This document shows, in pieces, positions 18,723 through 27,626 of a stretch of 64,000 bases of DNA; within the stretch, counting starts at the first letter, position 1; the number at the start of each line of letters is the position of its first letter. Below the pieces are notes generated by a model. The model saw only the letters and a program-made list of their open reading frames with translations. It was not told the origin of the DNA and did not search any database. Position numbers and translations under genes: made by a program. The DNA is from Pseudarthrobacter cellobiosi (GTDB lineage Bacteria; Actinomycetota; Actinomycetes; Actinomycetales; Micrococcaceae): the NCBI RefSeq assembly GCF_023913755.1, contig NZ_JAMXBJ010000042.1, positions 62,001-126,000 of the forward strand, read 5' to 3'.

Positions 18723-18733
18723 CCTGGGCGGGC

Positions 18734-19375
18734 TCAGTCGGCCAGGATCCGGTAGAGCGCGCGGCGGGTTTCGTCGAGCTTTTCCACCGCAGCATTGCGC
18801 TGATCTTCCGTAGCGGCAGCGCGGAACTGATGAATGACCCCCATCAGCTTGCCCACACTCTGGTGGAAGGCGGGTCCGGATCCTTCCGCATCGCTGTTCC
18901 ACGCGTTCTCCAGCTCCTCCGCATGCTCGGCCACGTAGGCCTTGCCGGCGTCGGTGAGGGTGAAGTCGGTCCGCCGGCCCTCGCTGAGGGGCGCAATGAG
19001 GTCCTCGTCCACCAACTGCTGGAGTGTGGGGTAGATCGACCCGGGGCTGGGCCGCCATGCGCCGGATGTTTTCTCCGCGATGGTCTTGATCAGGCCATAA
19101 CCGTTGGACGGGGCCTCGGCTAGCAGCGACAGGATGGCCCACCGGACGTCCCCCCTGCTTGCCCGCCGGGGACCGGGCCCAAAGCCGGGACCGAACCCTC
19201 CGCCAGGTCCAAAACCGGGACCAAATCCGCCCCGTGGGCCAAACCCCGGGCCAAACCCTCCCCCGCGGTGCCCGTGCGGTCCGCGGCGGCCCCTGCCGCG
19301 CTCAAACCGTCCACGCCCAAACTGTCCCCGCCCGAACAGCGGTTCCAAAAACTTGTCGTCGTGAATGCCTTTCAT
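18734..19375 (-). CDS. PadR family regulator with FGPGFGP-repeat N-terminus
   Basis: 213 aa. Residues 1-70 are a low-complexity Gly/Phe/Arg/Pro region with repeated GGFGPGFGP units. From about residue 73 a PadR winged helix follows (DVRWAILSLLAEAPSNGYGL, then SPGSIYPTLQQLVDEDLI) and a short helical dimerisation tail. PadR proteins are usually autorepressors of efflux or stress genes. Similar RG/GF leaders occur in actinobacterial PadR proteins, but the repeat is unusually regular here. A palindrome CGATATATCG about 90 bp upstream is the probable operator. It is convergent with amt (11-bp gap). Confidence 0.88.
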   Translation of the reverse strand: MKGIHDDKFLEPLFGRGQFGRGRFERGRGRRGPHGHRGGGFGPGFGPRGGFGPGFGPGGGFGPGFGPGPRRASRGDVRWAILSLLAEAPSNGYGLIKTIAEKTSGAWRPSPGSIYPTLQQLVDEDLIAPLSEGRRTDFTLTDAGKAYVAEHAEELENAWNSDAEGSGPAFHQSVGKLMGVIHQFRAAATEDQRNAAVEKLDETRRALYRILAD

Positions 19376-19458
19376 GGTGGCACCGTCCCTTGTCCCTGTC
19401 TTTTTGAATGCTTTTTGGCCTCTGTTGAATGGTTATCGGTCAACCACTCACCGACACT

Positions 19459-19474
19459 TAACGATATATCGGTA
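19459..19474. promoter_or_regulatory. PadR-type operator candidate
   Basis: TAACGATATATCGGTA is a 16-bp near-perfect palindrome in the AT-rich divergent region between the padR-like gene and the penicillin-binding protein gene. PadR proteins bind such ATAT-centred palindromes. The next bases (TATGTATCG) resemble a further half-site. Confidence 0.5.
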
Positions 19475-19607
19475 TGTATCGCGCGACAAGGCCCGGAACG
19501 GACTTAGGGACGGAAGATACCGGCTTGGCATCAGTTGGTCCAACATCTGGATGCTGCAGGTGGAGCGGCGTATCCTGTTCACACGTCGCGAGCTTGAGGG
19601 CTGAACA

Positions 19608-21941
19608 ATGGCGCAGCAAAAGAAACGCAGGCACCGGTTGGCCTCCACCCTGGGCAGGGTCATCGGATTCTTTGCGGCGAGCGCCATGTGCGGCGTCCTG
19701 GCCGCAAGCCTTGTGGTCCCCGCTGTTGCGACTGTCGGTTACGGAGTCAGCACCTCCATCAGCTACTTTGAAAATCTCCCCACGGAACTGATCGTCGCGC
19801 CGCCGTCGCAATCCACCAAAGTCCTCACCTCCGACGGCCAGCCCATCGCCACGTTCTACGCCGAGAACCGGATCAGGATCCCCCTGGACCAGATATCCCC
19901 CTATGTCCGGGACGCCATCGTGGCCATCGAGGACAGCCGGTTTTATGAGCACCCGGGCATCGACCCGCAAGGGATCCTCCGGGCCGCAATCTTCAACCTG
20001 ACGAGTGAGGGCAGGCAGGGCGCCTCCACGATTACCCAGCAGTACGTCACCAACGTCATCAACGAGTCCTTCGTGTCCCAGGACAAAACAGACGAGGTTA
20101 TCCTCAGCGGCCAGAAGAGCATCGGGGACAAGCTCCGCGAGATGAAGCTGGCCATCGCGCTGGAGAAGAAGTTCAGCAAGGACCAGATCCTCGAGGGCTA
20201 CCTGAACATCGTGTTCTTTAACCGCGAAGCATACGGAATCGAGGCGGCGGCGCGGTATTTCTTCAGCACCACGGCGACGGACCTCACACTGCCGCAGGCG
20301 GCCCTCCTGGCCGGGCTGGTCAACAGCCCCAGCTACTACAACCCCGCGGTTAACCCGGAGCAGGCCACAAGCCGCCGGAACCAGGTTCTTGCCGAGATGC
20401 TGGCCACGGGCAAGCTCAGCCAGGCGGACCACGACGCCGCCGCGGCTACGCCGATCGAGCTCAAGCTCAGTCCCGGGAAGCAGGGCTGCGCCCACGCCCA
20501 GATGGCGCCGTACTTCTGCGACTACATTTCGCATCTGATCCTGAACAACCCGGCCCACGGGACCACACTGATCGAGCGCGAGTGGAAGCTGTACCGCGGC
20601 GGGCTCACCATCGTCACCACGCTGGACAGCCGGCTCCAGGCGGCGGCCCAGGCACAGGTGGACGCCACCGCCGGGGCGAATCCTGACCGCTGGGGCGCGT
20701 CCCTGGTGTCGGTCCAGCCGGGCACCGGGAAAATTCTGGCAATGGCACAGAACACGGTGTTCCTGCCGGCCGAGGGTAAATTCGATACCCAACTGAACTT
20801 CAACGTGGACTCCCGTGATCCGCAAGGCAATGACCTCAACGGAGCGGGCGGTTTTCAGCCCGGCTCCACCATGAAGCCCTTCACGTTCGCCGAGTGGCTG
20901 AACGAGGGCAAGCCACTGACAGGGATGGTGGACGCCTCCCGCCGGGTGTATCCGCTCGGCTTCCCGTGGCGCTCCAGCTGCGGAAAGGTGCTGGGCGCCT
21001 ACAGCACGGCACAGAACAACCCTGAGCTCGGCGCCGCCGACGATCTCCAGAATTCTGATGAGGGCTACTACCGCCCCATGCCCGTGAACTACGGGCTGTA
21101 CAACTCGATCAACACGGCCACCTTCGCTTCGGCCACCCAGCTCGATTTCTGCGGCATCCAGAAGATGGTGGACGCCATGGGGCTGCACAGCGGACTGGAT
21201 GGCGCCCAGATCAACATGCATCAGCTGGGCAATCTTCTCGGCGCCATCGGCGTTGCCCCGGTCCACCTGGCCAATGCTTTCGCCACCTTCGCCAACGACG
21301 GCCGGTACTGCTCCCCTATCGCCGTGCTTGAGGTGACGGATATGTCGGGCGGGAAACTCCCGGGCCAGACCAGCGAGTGCCGCGACGCCGTCAAACCGGA
21401 GGTTGCCCGAGGCGTCAACGCGGTGCTCCAGGACGTGCTGAAGGTCGGCTCCGGCGTGTGGATCAACCCCAAGATCCACACCCTTATGCCGGTTGCTGCC
21501 AAGACCGGCACTTCCAACAACAACGGCTCCACCTGGGTGTTGGGCTACACCTCAGGACTGGCCACAGCGTCCTTCTTTGGCGACGCATTGGAGGGCCAGA
21601 ACCGCCCCGGCCAGAACGTCACCATCAACGGCCAGTTCTACCCGCGCCTTGACGGCTACATGATCGCCGGGCCGCAATGGGTCAACTACATGCTCCAGGC
21701 CGCCCCGCTCTACCCGGCTAACCCGTTCCCGGCCCCGCCGGCATCCATGATTGCCCCGCCGAAACCGACTCCTGCACCGGCCGCGCCGAGGCCTGCACCC
21801 GCCCCGGCGCCCGCACCCGCTCCGGCGCCGGCTCCCGCGCCAGAGCCACCTCCTGCTCCTGCTCCCGCTCCTGTCCTGCCGCCAACGCCCGAGATTCCGG
21901 GCTTTCCGCCTCAGAACGGCCTCCCGGGCGCAAGACGCTAG
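19608..21941 (+). CDS. Class A penicillin-binding protein (PBP1-type)
   Basis: 777 aa. A short basic cytoplasmic head (KKRRHR) precedes one membrane helix (about residues 18-45). The GT51 glycosyltransferase domain follows with EDSRFYEHPGID and GASTITQQYV, then the transpeptidase domain with PGSTMKPF (active Ser-x-x-Lys), SIN (in YNSINTAT) and KTGTSN. The tail after about residue 715 is a Pro/Ala repeat region, probably an extended linker in the wall. It polymerises and cross-links peptidoglycan outside the membrane. GAGGG precedes the ATG. Length is typical of actinobacterial PonA proteins. Confidence 0.95.
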   Translation: MAQQKKRRHRLASTLGRVIGFFAASAMCGVLAASLVVPAVATVGYGVSTSISYFENLPTELIVAPPSQSTKVLTSDGQPIATFYAENRIRIPLDQISPYVRDAIVAIEDSRFYEHPGIDPQGILRAAIFNLTSEGRQGASTITQQYVTNVINESFVSQDKTDEVILSGQKSIGDKLREMKLAIALEKKFSKDQILEGYLNIVFFNREAYGIEAAARYFFSTTATDLTLPQAALLAGLVNSPSYYNPAVNPEQATSRRNQVLAEMLATGKLSQADHDAAAATPIELKLSPGKQGCAHAQMAPYFCDYISHLILNNPAHGTTLIEREWKLYRGGLTIVTTLDSRLQAAAQAQVDATAGANPDRWGASLVSVQPGTGKILAMAQNTVFLPAEGKFDTQLNFNVDSRDPQGNDLNGAGGFQPGSTMKPFTFAEWLNEGKPLTGMVDASRRVYPLGFPWRSSCGKVLGAYSTAQNNPELGAADDLQNSDEGYYRPMPVNYGLYNSINTATFASATQLDFCGIQKMVDAMGLHSGLDGAQINMHQLGNLLGAIGVAPVHLANAFATFANDGRYCSPIAVLEVTDMSGGKLPGQTSECRDAVKPEVARGVNAVLQDVLKVGSGVWINPKIHTLMPVAAKTGTSNNNGSTWVLGYTSGLATASFFGDALEGQNRPGQNVTINGQFYPRLDGYMIAGPQWVNYMLQAAPLYPANPFPAPPASMIAPPKPTPAPAAPRPAPAPAPAPAPAPAPAPEPPPAPAPAPVLPPTPEIPGFPPQNGLPGARR

Positions 21942-21961
21942 GAGCGAAGACCCTGACAGCC

Positions 21962-21989
21962 GACGACGGCGGGAGGCGCCGCCGTCGTC
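21962..21989 (+). terminator. GACGACGGCGG hairpin (dispersed family copy 1)
   Basis: Arms GACGACGGCGG and CCGCCGTCGTC with a 6-nt loop, 21 bp after the penicillin-binding protein stop and before the convergent DUF1992 gene. It is one of at least six full copies of the same hairpin in the window. Confidence 0.7.
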
Positions 21990-22010
21990 CGTTGCCCCTC
22001 GTCCACTCAG

Positions 22011-22604
22011 CTAAGTGGTGCCGCGCCAGAGCCGCTGCCACCAGGAGCGCTGCGGCTCAGGTTCGGGTAGGGCGTCCTGTGCGCGGGCGGCGCGGCGTTC
22101 ACGCCAGCGCGCTACTTCCGTTTCGACGTCGCGCGTTTTGGTGATGACGGGCGGGCCGCCCTGGAGCTGGCGGCGGGCGTCGACCACCCGGGCATTGAAA
22201 TCGGCCAGGATGTCCCTGACCTGCTTTTCGGTGAACTGCGCATCAAGCCGGCCGTCCAGTTCGGCGTCTTCGGTGCGGAGCAGGATGGCTTTGGGCCCCA
22301 GTCCGCTGATATTCTCACGCTGGATCAGGCCCTTGACCCACCAATCGGGATCGTAGGCCTCCCCGAGCCCGGGGATGGGCTTGCCGGCGTATTTGAGGTT
22401 GTCGAATTTGCCCTGTGCCATGGCGTCCCGGATCAGATACTCCGCCCGCTGGGCATCGTCCACCTTCTTGCGTGTGTCCCGTTCCTGCGCTTCGGCGGCC
22501 TCGAGTTCCGCCTCTTCTTCAGCGTTGATCCCCGCTCCGCGGTAGGAACGCAGCTCCACGGCACGTTCCAGCCGGCGCTTGAAATACCCCGCCCCGCCGC
22601 TCAT
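22011..22604 (-). CDS. DUF1992 domain protein (J-domain-like)
   Basis: 197 aa from ATG 22604 (MSGGAGYFKRRLERAV); an in-frame ATG at 22664 would add 20 residues and the SD does not decide. The central segment AEYLIRDAMAQGKFDNLKYAGKPIPG is the DUF1992 signature, here split as IRDAMAQGKFDNL and GKPIPGLGE. This domain is related to DnaJ-homologue subfamily C member 28, although no HPD motif is seen. The N- and C-terminal thirds are charged helices, and the end is Trp/Arg-rich. Cytoplasmic. A chaperone-associated role is only suggested by the family name. Confidence 0.82.
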   Translation of the reverse strand: MSGGAGYFKRRLERAVELRSYRGAGINAEEEAELEAAEAQERDTRKKVDDAQRAEYLIRDAMAQGKFDNLKYAGKPIPGLGEAYDPDWWVKGLIQRENISGLGPKAILLRTEDAELDGRLDAQFTEKQVRDILADFNARVVDARRQLQGGPPVITKTRDVETEVARWRERRAARAQDALPEPEPQRSWWQRLWRGTT

Positions 22605-22701
22605 AAAATGCCACCGCCTTCGTGCCTGAATCGAGTCTTTTTTCCAGTATTCAAGCGTCCGCATCTGATTTCAACGGTGCCAATGGCAGCCGCTTGGAAG
22701 C

Positions 22702-23739
22702 TCAGGGGAACCCTACGGACGGCAGCTCCGCGGTTGAGACCACGACGGCGCCGCTCGCCGTCGAATCCGGGTTCAGCATCCAGCCCATCCGCTTGGCGCT
22801 GCTCAGGATCACGACGCTCTCCACGAGCTCGATCTGCGGAATGCGTTGCTGGAGGGCCAATTCGGCGTTCATCACATCGGCCAGCGAATTCAGCCACATG
22901 AGGATCACAAAATTTGTGCCTCCGGTGGTGGACGCGCTGAACCGGACAGTGCGGAGGCTGCGGAGTTCAGCGGCCGCGGCCTCGTGCTGGCCCGGCGGCA
23001 CGCTGGCGAACCACTGACAGCTCACCGGGTAGCCGGAGAGATTCTGGGCAATTTCACAACGGAAGGACAGCAGCCCGCTGGATACCACCCTGTTGAGCTG
23101 CCGCTGGACCGTCGCCGGGCTCCGGCCCAGGCTGCGCGCGATGTCCGCTGCGCTCGCTCGCGCGTCCCGCGCCAGGAACGGGATCAGATCCAGGTGGCTG
23201 GGCGGCAGTGGCGCCCCGGGTCTCGAGGCTGCCGAACCGGTGACTTCAGGACTGGCAACGGCCGAAAGCGCATTCTGCTTCGCCTTGTCCAAGGTATTGA
23301 GCCGCCACGCATGGCCAGCGGAGTGCAGACGGGTACCCAGCGAGGTCCGGTACTTCACCAACCCGCGGATCTCCTTGAACCGCGGAAGGACATGATCCGT
23401 GAACCGGGCCAAGGTGGGCGCTATGACCGTCAGCATGAGGTCCCTGTTGCTTGCCGCCTCCTCCACTGTGACCACCTCAGGGATGGCGGCGAGCGCCGCG
23501 GTCACCTCCGCGCGCAACTGCATTTCACAATCCACGCTCACCAGTGCCAGGCACATCTTTTTGGGATCGCCGATCAGGTGGGCCGTCGTCCAGGCCGCCC
23601 CCGACAATCTCAGCCTGTCCCAGCGCGCAGCCAGCGTTGTGGCGTGCACTCCCAGCACATCGGCTGCATCCGACCAGCTGATCCGCGGCGCGACCTGCAG
23701 CACGTTGATCAGGGCAAGGTCTTCCTCGCTGAGTACCAC
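22702..23739 (-). CDS. Lrp/AsnC-type regulator with duplicated modules
   Basis: 345 aa from a GTG at 23739 (VVLSEEDLALINVLQ); the frame is open up to an ATG at 23835, but that stretch is AT-rich and promoter-like. There are two copies of an HTH-plus-ligand unit: the first HTH is at DLALINVLQ...SWSDAADVLGVH and the second at LDLIPFLARDARASAADIARSLG. Each is followed by an AsnC-type alpha/beta domain. Duplicated Lrp proteins are frequent in Arthrobacter next to amino-acid or amide catabolism. It is divergent from the M20 amidohydrolase-MHS transporter operon and probably controls it. Confidence 0.87.
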   Translation of the reverse strand: MVLSEEDLALINVLQVAPRISWSDAADVLGVHATTLAARWDRLRLSGAAWTTAHLIGDPKKMCLALVSVDCEMQLRAEVTAALAAIPEVVTVEEAASNRDLMLTVIAPTLARFTDHVLPRFKEIRGLVKYRTSLGTRLHSAGHAWRLNTLDKAKQNALSAVASPEVTGSAASRPGAPLPPSHLDLIPFLARDARASAADIARSLGRSPATVQRQLNRVVSSGLLSFRCEIAQNLSGYPVSCQWFASVPPGQHEAAAAELRSLRTVRFSASTTGGTNFVILMWLNSLADVMNAELALQQRIPQIELVESVVILSSAKRMGWMLNPDSTASGAVVVSTAELPSVGFP

Positions 23740-23884
23740 TTCGCACGCTTCTATCTCTGGTGAATGAATCCTGCCGTATCCATCATACTTTTGATTTTTT
23801 TCAGCTATTTCCCAGCCTGTGAACCACATCACCACACAATGGGATCAGGTCGCTGACCAAACGTTCAGAAATTTAGGAGAGTAG

Positions 23885-25105
23885 ATGTCGATCATCACCG
23901 ATGCGAAGGATCTGCAGGCCGACCTTGGCCGGCTGCGTCACGAGCTGCATCAGGAACCGGAGATCGGCCTGGACCTCCCCCGGACCCAGGAAAAAGTCCT
24001 CAAGGCGCTCGACGGCCTGCCGTTCGAAATCACCCTGGGCAAAAGCACGACGTCGGTCACGGCCGTCTTGCGCGGCACCGCGCCGCACGCATCGGCAACG
24101 AAACCAGCGGTCCTCCTGCGGGCCGACATGGACGGCCTCCCCGTCCAGGAACGCACCGGCGTCCAGTTCGCGTCCAAGATCGACGGCGCCATGCACGCCT
24201 GCGGGCACGACCTTCACACGGCCATGCTGGCCGGAGCCGCCACCCTTTTGGCCGAGCGCCGGGACCAGCTGGCGGGCGACGTGGTGCTGATGTTCCAGCC
24301 AGGCGAAGAAGGCTGGGACGGGGCATCCCACATGATCCGCGAGGGCGTACTGGACGCGGCCGGACGCCGGGTTGATGCCGCCTACGGGATGCACGTGTTT
24401 TCGGCGCTGGAGCCCCATGGCCGGTTCTGCACCAAGTCCGGTGTGATGCTGAGCGCTTCGGATGCCCTCACCGTTACGGTGCTGGGCGCGGGCGGCCACG
24501 GTTCTGCCCCGCACGCGGCCAAGGATCCGGTCACTGCGGCCGCCGAAATGGTGACCGCCTTGCAGGTCATGATCACCCGCCAGTTCAACGTGTTCGATCC
24601 GGTTGTCCTGACGGTGGGCGTCCTCCAGGCAGGCACGAAGCGCAACATCATTCCGGAATCAGCCAGCATCGAGGCCACCATCCGGACTTTCTCGGAGTCT
24701 GCCCGGGAACGGATGATGGCCGCGGTTCCCACGCTGCTGAAGGGCATCGCCGCTGCCCACGGCCTCGAGGTGGACGTCGACTACCGTCACGAGTACCCCC
24801 TCACCGTCAACGACGACGACGAAACGCGCACCGCGGAGAAGACCATCGAAAACCTCTTTGGACACTCGCGCCTCACCCGCTGGGCCACCCCGCTCAGTGG
24901 ATCCGAGGATTTTTCGAGGGTGCTGGCGGAAGTACCCGGGACGTTTATCGGGCTCAGCGCCGTCGCCCCCGGCGCCGACCACACCACCACCGCTTTCAAC
25001 CACTCCCCATACGCCGCCTTTGACGACGGCGTCCTGTCCGACGGAACTGCTCTTTACACCGAGTTGGCCGTCTCCCGCATCGCAGCCTTGGCTTCGGCCC
25101 ACTAA
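23885..25105 (+). CDS. M20 family metallo-amidohydrolase
   Basis: 406 aa, cytoplasmic. The domain is the M20D aminoacylase/carboxypeptidase type: LRADMDGLPVQE, metal ligands in CGHDLHTAML, FQPGEEGWDG and the distal SGSEDFSRV. A central dimerisation domain carries GGHGSAPHAA. It removes an acyl group from N-acyl amino acids or related amides (hippurate- or IAA-amino-acid-hydrolase-like). AGGAGAGTAG precedes the ATG. An MHS transporter starts 24 bp later, so substrate uptake and hydrolysis are coupled in one operon, likely controlled by the divergent Lrp protein. Confidence 0.92.
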   Translation: MSIITDAKDLQADLGRLRHELHQEPEIGLDLPRTQEKVLKALDGLPFEITLGKSTTSVTAVLRGTAPHASATKPAVLLRADMDGLPVQERTGVQFASKIDGAMHACGHDLHTAMLAGAATLLAERRDQLAGDVVLMFQPGEEGWDGASHMIREGVLDAAGRRVDAAYGMHVFSALEPHGRFCTKSGVMLSASDALTVTVLGAGGHGSAPHAAKDPVTAAAEMVTALQVMITRQFNVFDPVVLTVGVLQAGTKRNIIPESASIEATIRTFSESARERMMAAVPTLLKGIAAAHGLEVDVDYRHEYPLTVNDDDETRTAEKTIENLFGHSRLTRWATPLSGSEDFSRVLAEVPGTFIGLSAVAPGADHTTTAFNHSPYAAFDDGVLSDGTALYTELAVSRIAALASAH

Positions 25106-25129
25106 AACCCTCAAATCCTGGAGTACACA

Positions 25130-26422
25130 ATGACCACAACTGCAGGCGTCCCAGCAGACGTCCAGGTTCACAAGTCCCACCTGCGCACCCTCGTCGGCAC
25201 CGGCATCGGCAACGCCGTCGAGTGGTATGACTGGGCCATCTACGCAACCTTCGCGCCTTTTATCGCGAGCGCCCTGTTCAGCAAGGAGGATCCGACGTCG
25301 GCCTTCCTCGCCACGCTGGCGATCTTCGCCGTCGGCTTTGTCGCCCGCCCATTCGGCGGCTTCGTGTTCGGCTGGATCGGTGACCGGATCGGCCGCAAGA
25401 CGTCCATGACGTTCGCCGTCGGGCTCGCTGCTCTGGGCAGCCTGCTGATCGGTATCGCACCGACCTTCGAAGCCGTCGGGGCCTTTGCCTCAGTCATGCT
25501 GCTGGTGGCCCGGCTGATCCAAGGCCTTGCCCACGGCGGCGAGCTGCCGTCGTCGCAGACATACCTCTCCGAAATGGCACCGAAGGAAAAGCGCGGCTTC
25601 TGGGCAACGCTCATCTACACCTCCGGCACCGTCGGTATCCTGGCCGGAACCATCCTTGGCGCCACCTTGTCCAACGTCCTGAGCAAGGCTGACATGGGCG
25701 CCTGGGGCTGGCGGATCCCGTTCATCATCGGCGGCATCATGGGCCTGTACGCCCTGATCATGAGGGCGCGACTGAAGGAAACCGCGGTCTTCGAGGCAGA
25801 ATCGCCCAAGGAAAAGCACGAGCCGATGTGGCCGCAGATCTACCGGCACCGCAAGCAGGCCCTGCAGGTTATCGGACTGACCGTCGGCCTGACCGTGGCT
25901 TACTACATCTGGGGTATCGTGACGCCCAGCTACGCCGCGTCTGTGCTGAAGATGGACCGCGGAGAGACCCTTTGGGCCAGCGTTATAGCCAATGTACTGT
26001 TCATCGCCGCACTTCCGTTCTGGGGCAAGCTGTCGGACCGCATTGGACGCAAGCCCGTCATGATCATGAGCGCCGCCGGCGCCGCGCTGTTCCATTTCCC
26101 CATGACCTGGCTGCTGAAGGACTCCCCGTGGCAGCTCACGGTCACCATGTCCGTCATGCTGTTCTTCATCGCAGGAGCGGCCGCGATCGTACCGGCCGTG
26201 TACGCCGAGCTGTTCCCCACCAAAATCCGCACCGTTGGTGTGGGCGTCCCCTATTCCATCGCGGTTGCAGCCTTCGGTGGAACGGCACCGTACCTGCAGG
26301 CCTGGCTCGGCTCGATTGGGCAAGCCAACCTCTTCAACGTCTATGCGGTACTTCTGCTGGCCGTCAGCATCGCGGTTGTGTTCACCATCCCGGAAACGAA
26401 GGGCAAGGACCTGACGCACTAA
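25130..26422 (+). CDS. MHS-family MFS transporter (second)
   Basis: 430 aa, about twelve membrane helices. It has the MHS motif GNAVEWYDWAIYA, the loop GWIGDRIGRKTSM, and LIQGLAHGGELPSSQTYLSEMA with the conserved helix-5 region. The sequence after helix 6 includes ARLKETAVF. The gene lies 24 bp after the M20 amidohydrolase, implying proton-driven uptake of the amidohydrolase substrate. A long stem-loop terminator follows. Confidence 0.92.
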   Translation: MTTTAGVPADVQVHKSHLRTLVGTGIGNAVEWYDWAIYATFAPFIASALFSKEDPTSAFLATLAIFAVGFVARPFGGFVFGWIGDRIGRKTSMTFAVGLAALGSLLIGIAPTFEAVGAFASVMLLVARLIQGLAHGGELPSSQTYLSEMAPKEKRGFWATLIYTSGTVGILAGTILGATLSNVLSKADMGAWGWRIPFIIGGIMGLYALIMRARLKETAVFEAESPKEKHEPMWPQIYRHRKQALQVIGLTVGLTVAYYIWGIVTPSYAASVLKMDRGETLWASVIANVLFIAALPFWGKLSDRIGRKPVMIMSAAGAALFHFPMTWLLKDSPWQLTVTMSVMLFFIAGAAAIVPAVYAELFPTKIRTVGVGVPYSIAVAAFGGTAPYLQAWLGSIGQANLFNVYAVLLLAVSIAVVFTIPETKGKDLTH

Positions 26423-26459
26423 CCTGCAACGCCGCCTACGTAGGAGCGGCCACCACCAC

Positions 26460-26513
26460 GCGCGAAAGGACACTTGAGGCCCGGATCCTGGGGCCCCAAG
26501 TGTCCCTTCGCGC
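26460..26513. terminator. Long stem-loop terminator after MHS operon
   Basis: Arms of about 23 bp begin GCGCGAAAGGACACTTG and are answered by CAAGTGTCCCTTCGCGC with two mismatches. It ends the M20-MHS operon and lies 13 bp before the MFS remnant on the minus strand, so it may serve both sides. Confidence 0.75.
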
Positions 26514-26525
26514 TAAACGAGTGGG

Positions 26526-26729
26526 TCAGCCCAGGTGGATGGGCTGGTTCTCGTCGCCGCCGCTGAACGTCTCCTTGGTGATGGTGATATGGAGAAGTGC
26601 CAGCGGCGCGATCAGGATGGCTACGCCGGCGGCCCACAGGAAGACCGCCGAGTAGCCGGCGGACAGCGCGGCCATCTGGCTGCCACCGGCAACGCCGGCG
26701 TCGTCCTTGTCCACACCGAACAGCGTCAC
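26526..26729 (-). pseudogene. C-terminal stub of an MFS (DHA2-type) transporter
   Basis: About 67 codons read DKDDAGVAGG, a transmembrane helix (GYSAVFLWAAGVAILIAPLA) and a short cytoplasmic tail. This is the expected last about 60 residues of a drug-exporter-like MFS protein, where DAGVAGG starts the final helix pair. The first about 400 residues are absent, and the SRPBCC gene abuts directly at 26730. The nominal GTG at 26729 overlaps that junction. A deletion remnant, not a functional gene. Confidence 0.65.
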
Positions 26730-27227
26730 TCAGGCGCGGGCGTGTTCCGCGAGCAGTGCGTCGATCTGGCCAGCAGCCTCCCGCATGCCCTCTTCCATAC
26801 CCATCTGGACCATCTGTTCCATCTGCTCTTCGGACTCGAAGGTGGATAGAACGGTCATCCGGGTGCGGCCGCCGAGGTCTTCGAGGTCAACGGCGGCATG
26901 CGTGATTCCCATGGCCTCCTTCGGGGCGCCGTCGTCATCGGCGAAGCCGTCGTCGAACTCGAGCTTGCGCGGAGCCTCGATGGCGGTGAAGCGCCACCAG
27001 CCGCTGGCCTTCTCCCCCTCGGGGCCCGTCATGTAGTAGCCGGCCTTCCCGCCGGGCTGGAAGTCGAACGCCTCAAACGTGGCCGGCCAGGTGGGCGGAC
27101 CCCACCAGCGCTCGAGCTGCCGGGGGTCTTCCCAGATCTGCCAGACCTGCTCGACGCCGGCATCGAACTCGGCCACTAGGGTGAAGCTGAGCGCTTCGAG
27201 ATTCTTGGTGGAACTGATAACAGGCAT
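26730..27227 (-). CDS. SRPBCC (AHSA1/START-like) domain protein
   Basis: 165-aa soluble protein of the AHSA1 helix-grip fold: VEQVWQIWEDPRQLERWWGPP is the classic opening, shown here by WEDPRQLERWWGPP, with WRFTAIEAPRKLEF and a C-terminal helix rich in Glu/Met. These domains bind hydrophobic ligands in a cavity. GGAAGG precedes the ATG. It is co-transcribed with the ArsR-type regulator 12 bp upstream, the common ArsR-SRPBCC pair. The ligand is unknown. Its stop abuts the MFS stub. Confidence 0.9.
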   Translation of the reverse strand: MPVISSTKNLEALSFTLVAEFDAGVEQVWQIWEDPRQLERWWGPPTWPATFEAFDFQPGGKAGYYMTGPEGEKASGWWRFTAIEAPRKLEFDDGFADDDGAPKEAMGITHAAVDLEDLGGRTRMTVLSTFESEEQMEQMVQMGMEEGMREAAGQIDALLAEHARA

Positions 27228-27239
27228 TGCAAAACCTTC

Positions 27240-27572
27240 CTATCCTTCAGCCAGAATGTCTGCGATCCGCCCGGCACGCTGCCGCCAGATCCTCTCATAC
27301 TCATCGAGCAGCCGGCGGGCCTTCTGCAGTCCTTCGTGGTTACCCCGCACGATCTGCTCCCTACCGCGTTTCTCCTTTGTTACCAGGGAAGCCCGCTCCA
27401 ACACCGCCACATGCTTCTGGACGGCGGCGAAGCTCATGGCGTAGAGGGCGGCGAGGCCGGAGACGGAATACTCGCCCGCCGTCACCCGCCGGACAATGTC
27501 CCGCCGGGTGGCGTCCGAGAGCGCCTGGAACAGGCGGTCCATGTCCGCGTCTCTGAGCTGATCTACAACCAT
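27240..27572 (-). CDS. ArsR-family winged-helix regulator
   Basis: 110 aa. LFQALSDATRRDIVRRV and YAMSFAAVQKHVAVLERASLV form the winged helix. No metal-binding cysteines are seen, as is usual for the SRPBCC-linked subgroup. An 18-bp palindrome covers the start codon, so autorepression is very likely. First gene of the operon with the SRPBCC protein; spacing 12 bp. Confidence 0.92.
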   Translation of the reverse strand: MVVDQLRDADMDRLFQALSDATRRDIVRRVTAGEYSVSGLAALYAMSFAAVQKHVAVLERASLVTKEKRGREQIVRGNHEGLQKARRLLDEYERIWRQRAGRIADILAEG

Positions 27573-27581
27573 TTGGTTGTA
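27564..27581. promoter_or_regulatory. Operator overlapping the arsR-like start codon
   Basis: TACAACCA-TT-TGGTTGTA: perfect 8-bp arms around a 2-bp centre, with the start codon (complement of 27570-27572) inside the palindrome. Strong candidate autoregulatory site of the ArsR-type protein. Confidence 0.75.
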
Positions 27582-27626
27582 CGATACTCTCGGGGCGGCA
27601 GGGTGTCAAGGCTTGAATGCGGTCCG

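Noticed and set aside
19458..21479. 673-codon open frame on the minus strand
   Set aside because: Antisense of the penicillin-binding protein gene and of its promoter; no motif or SD.
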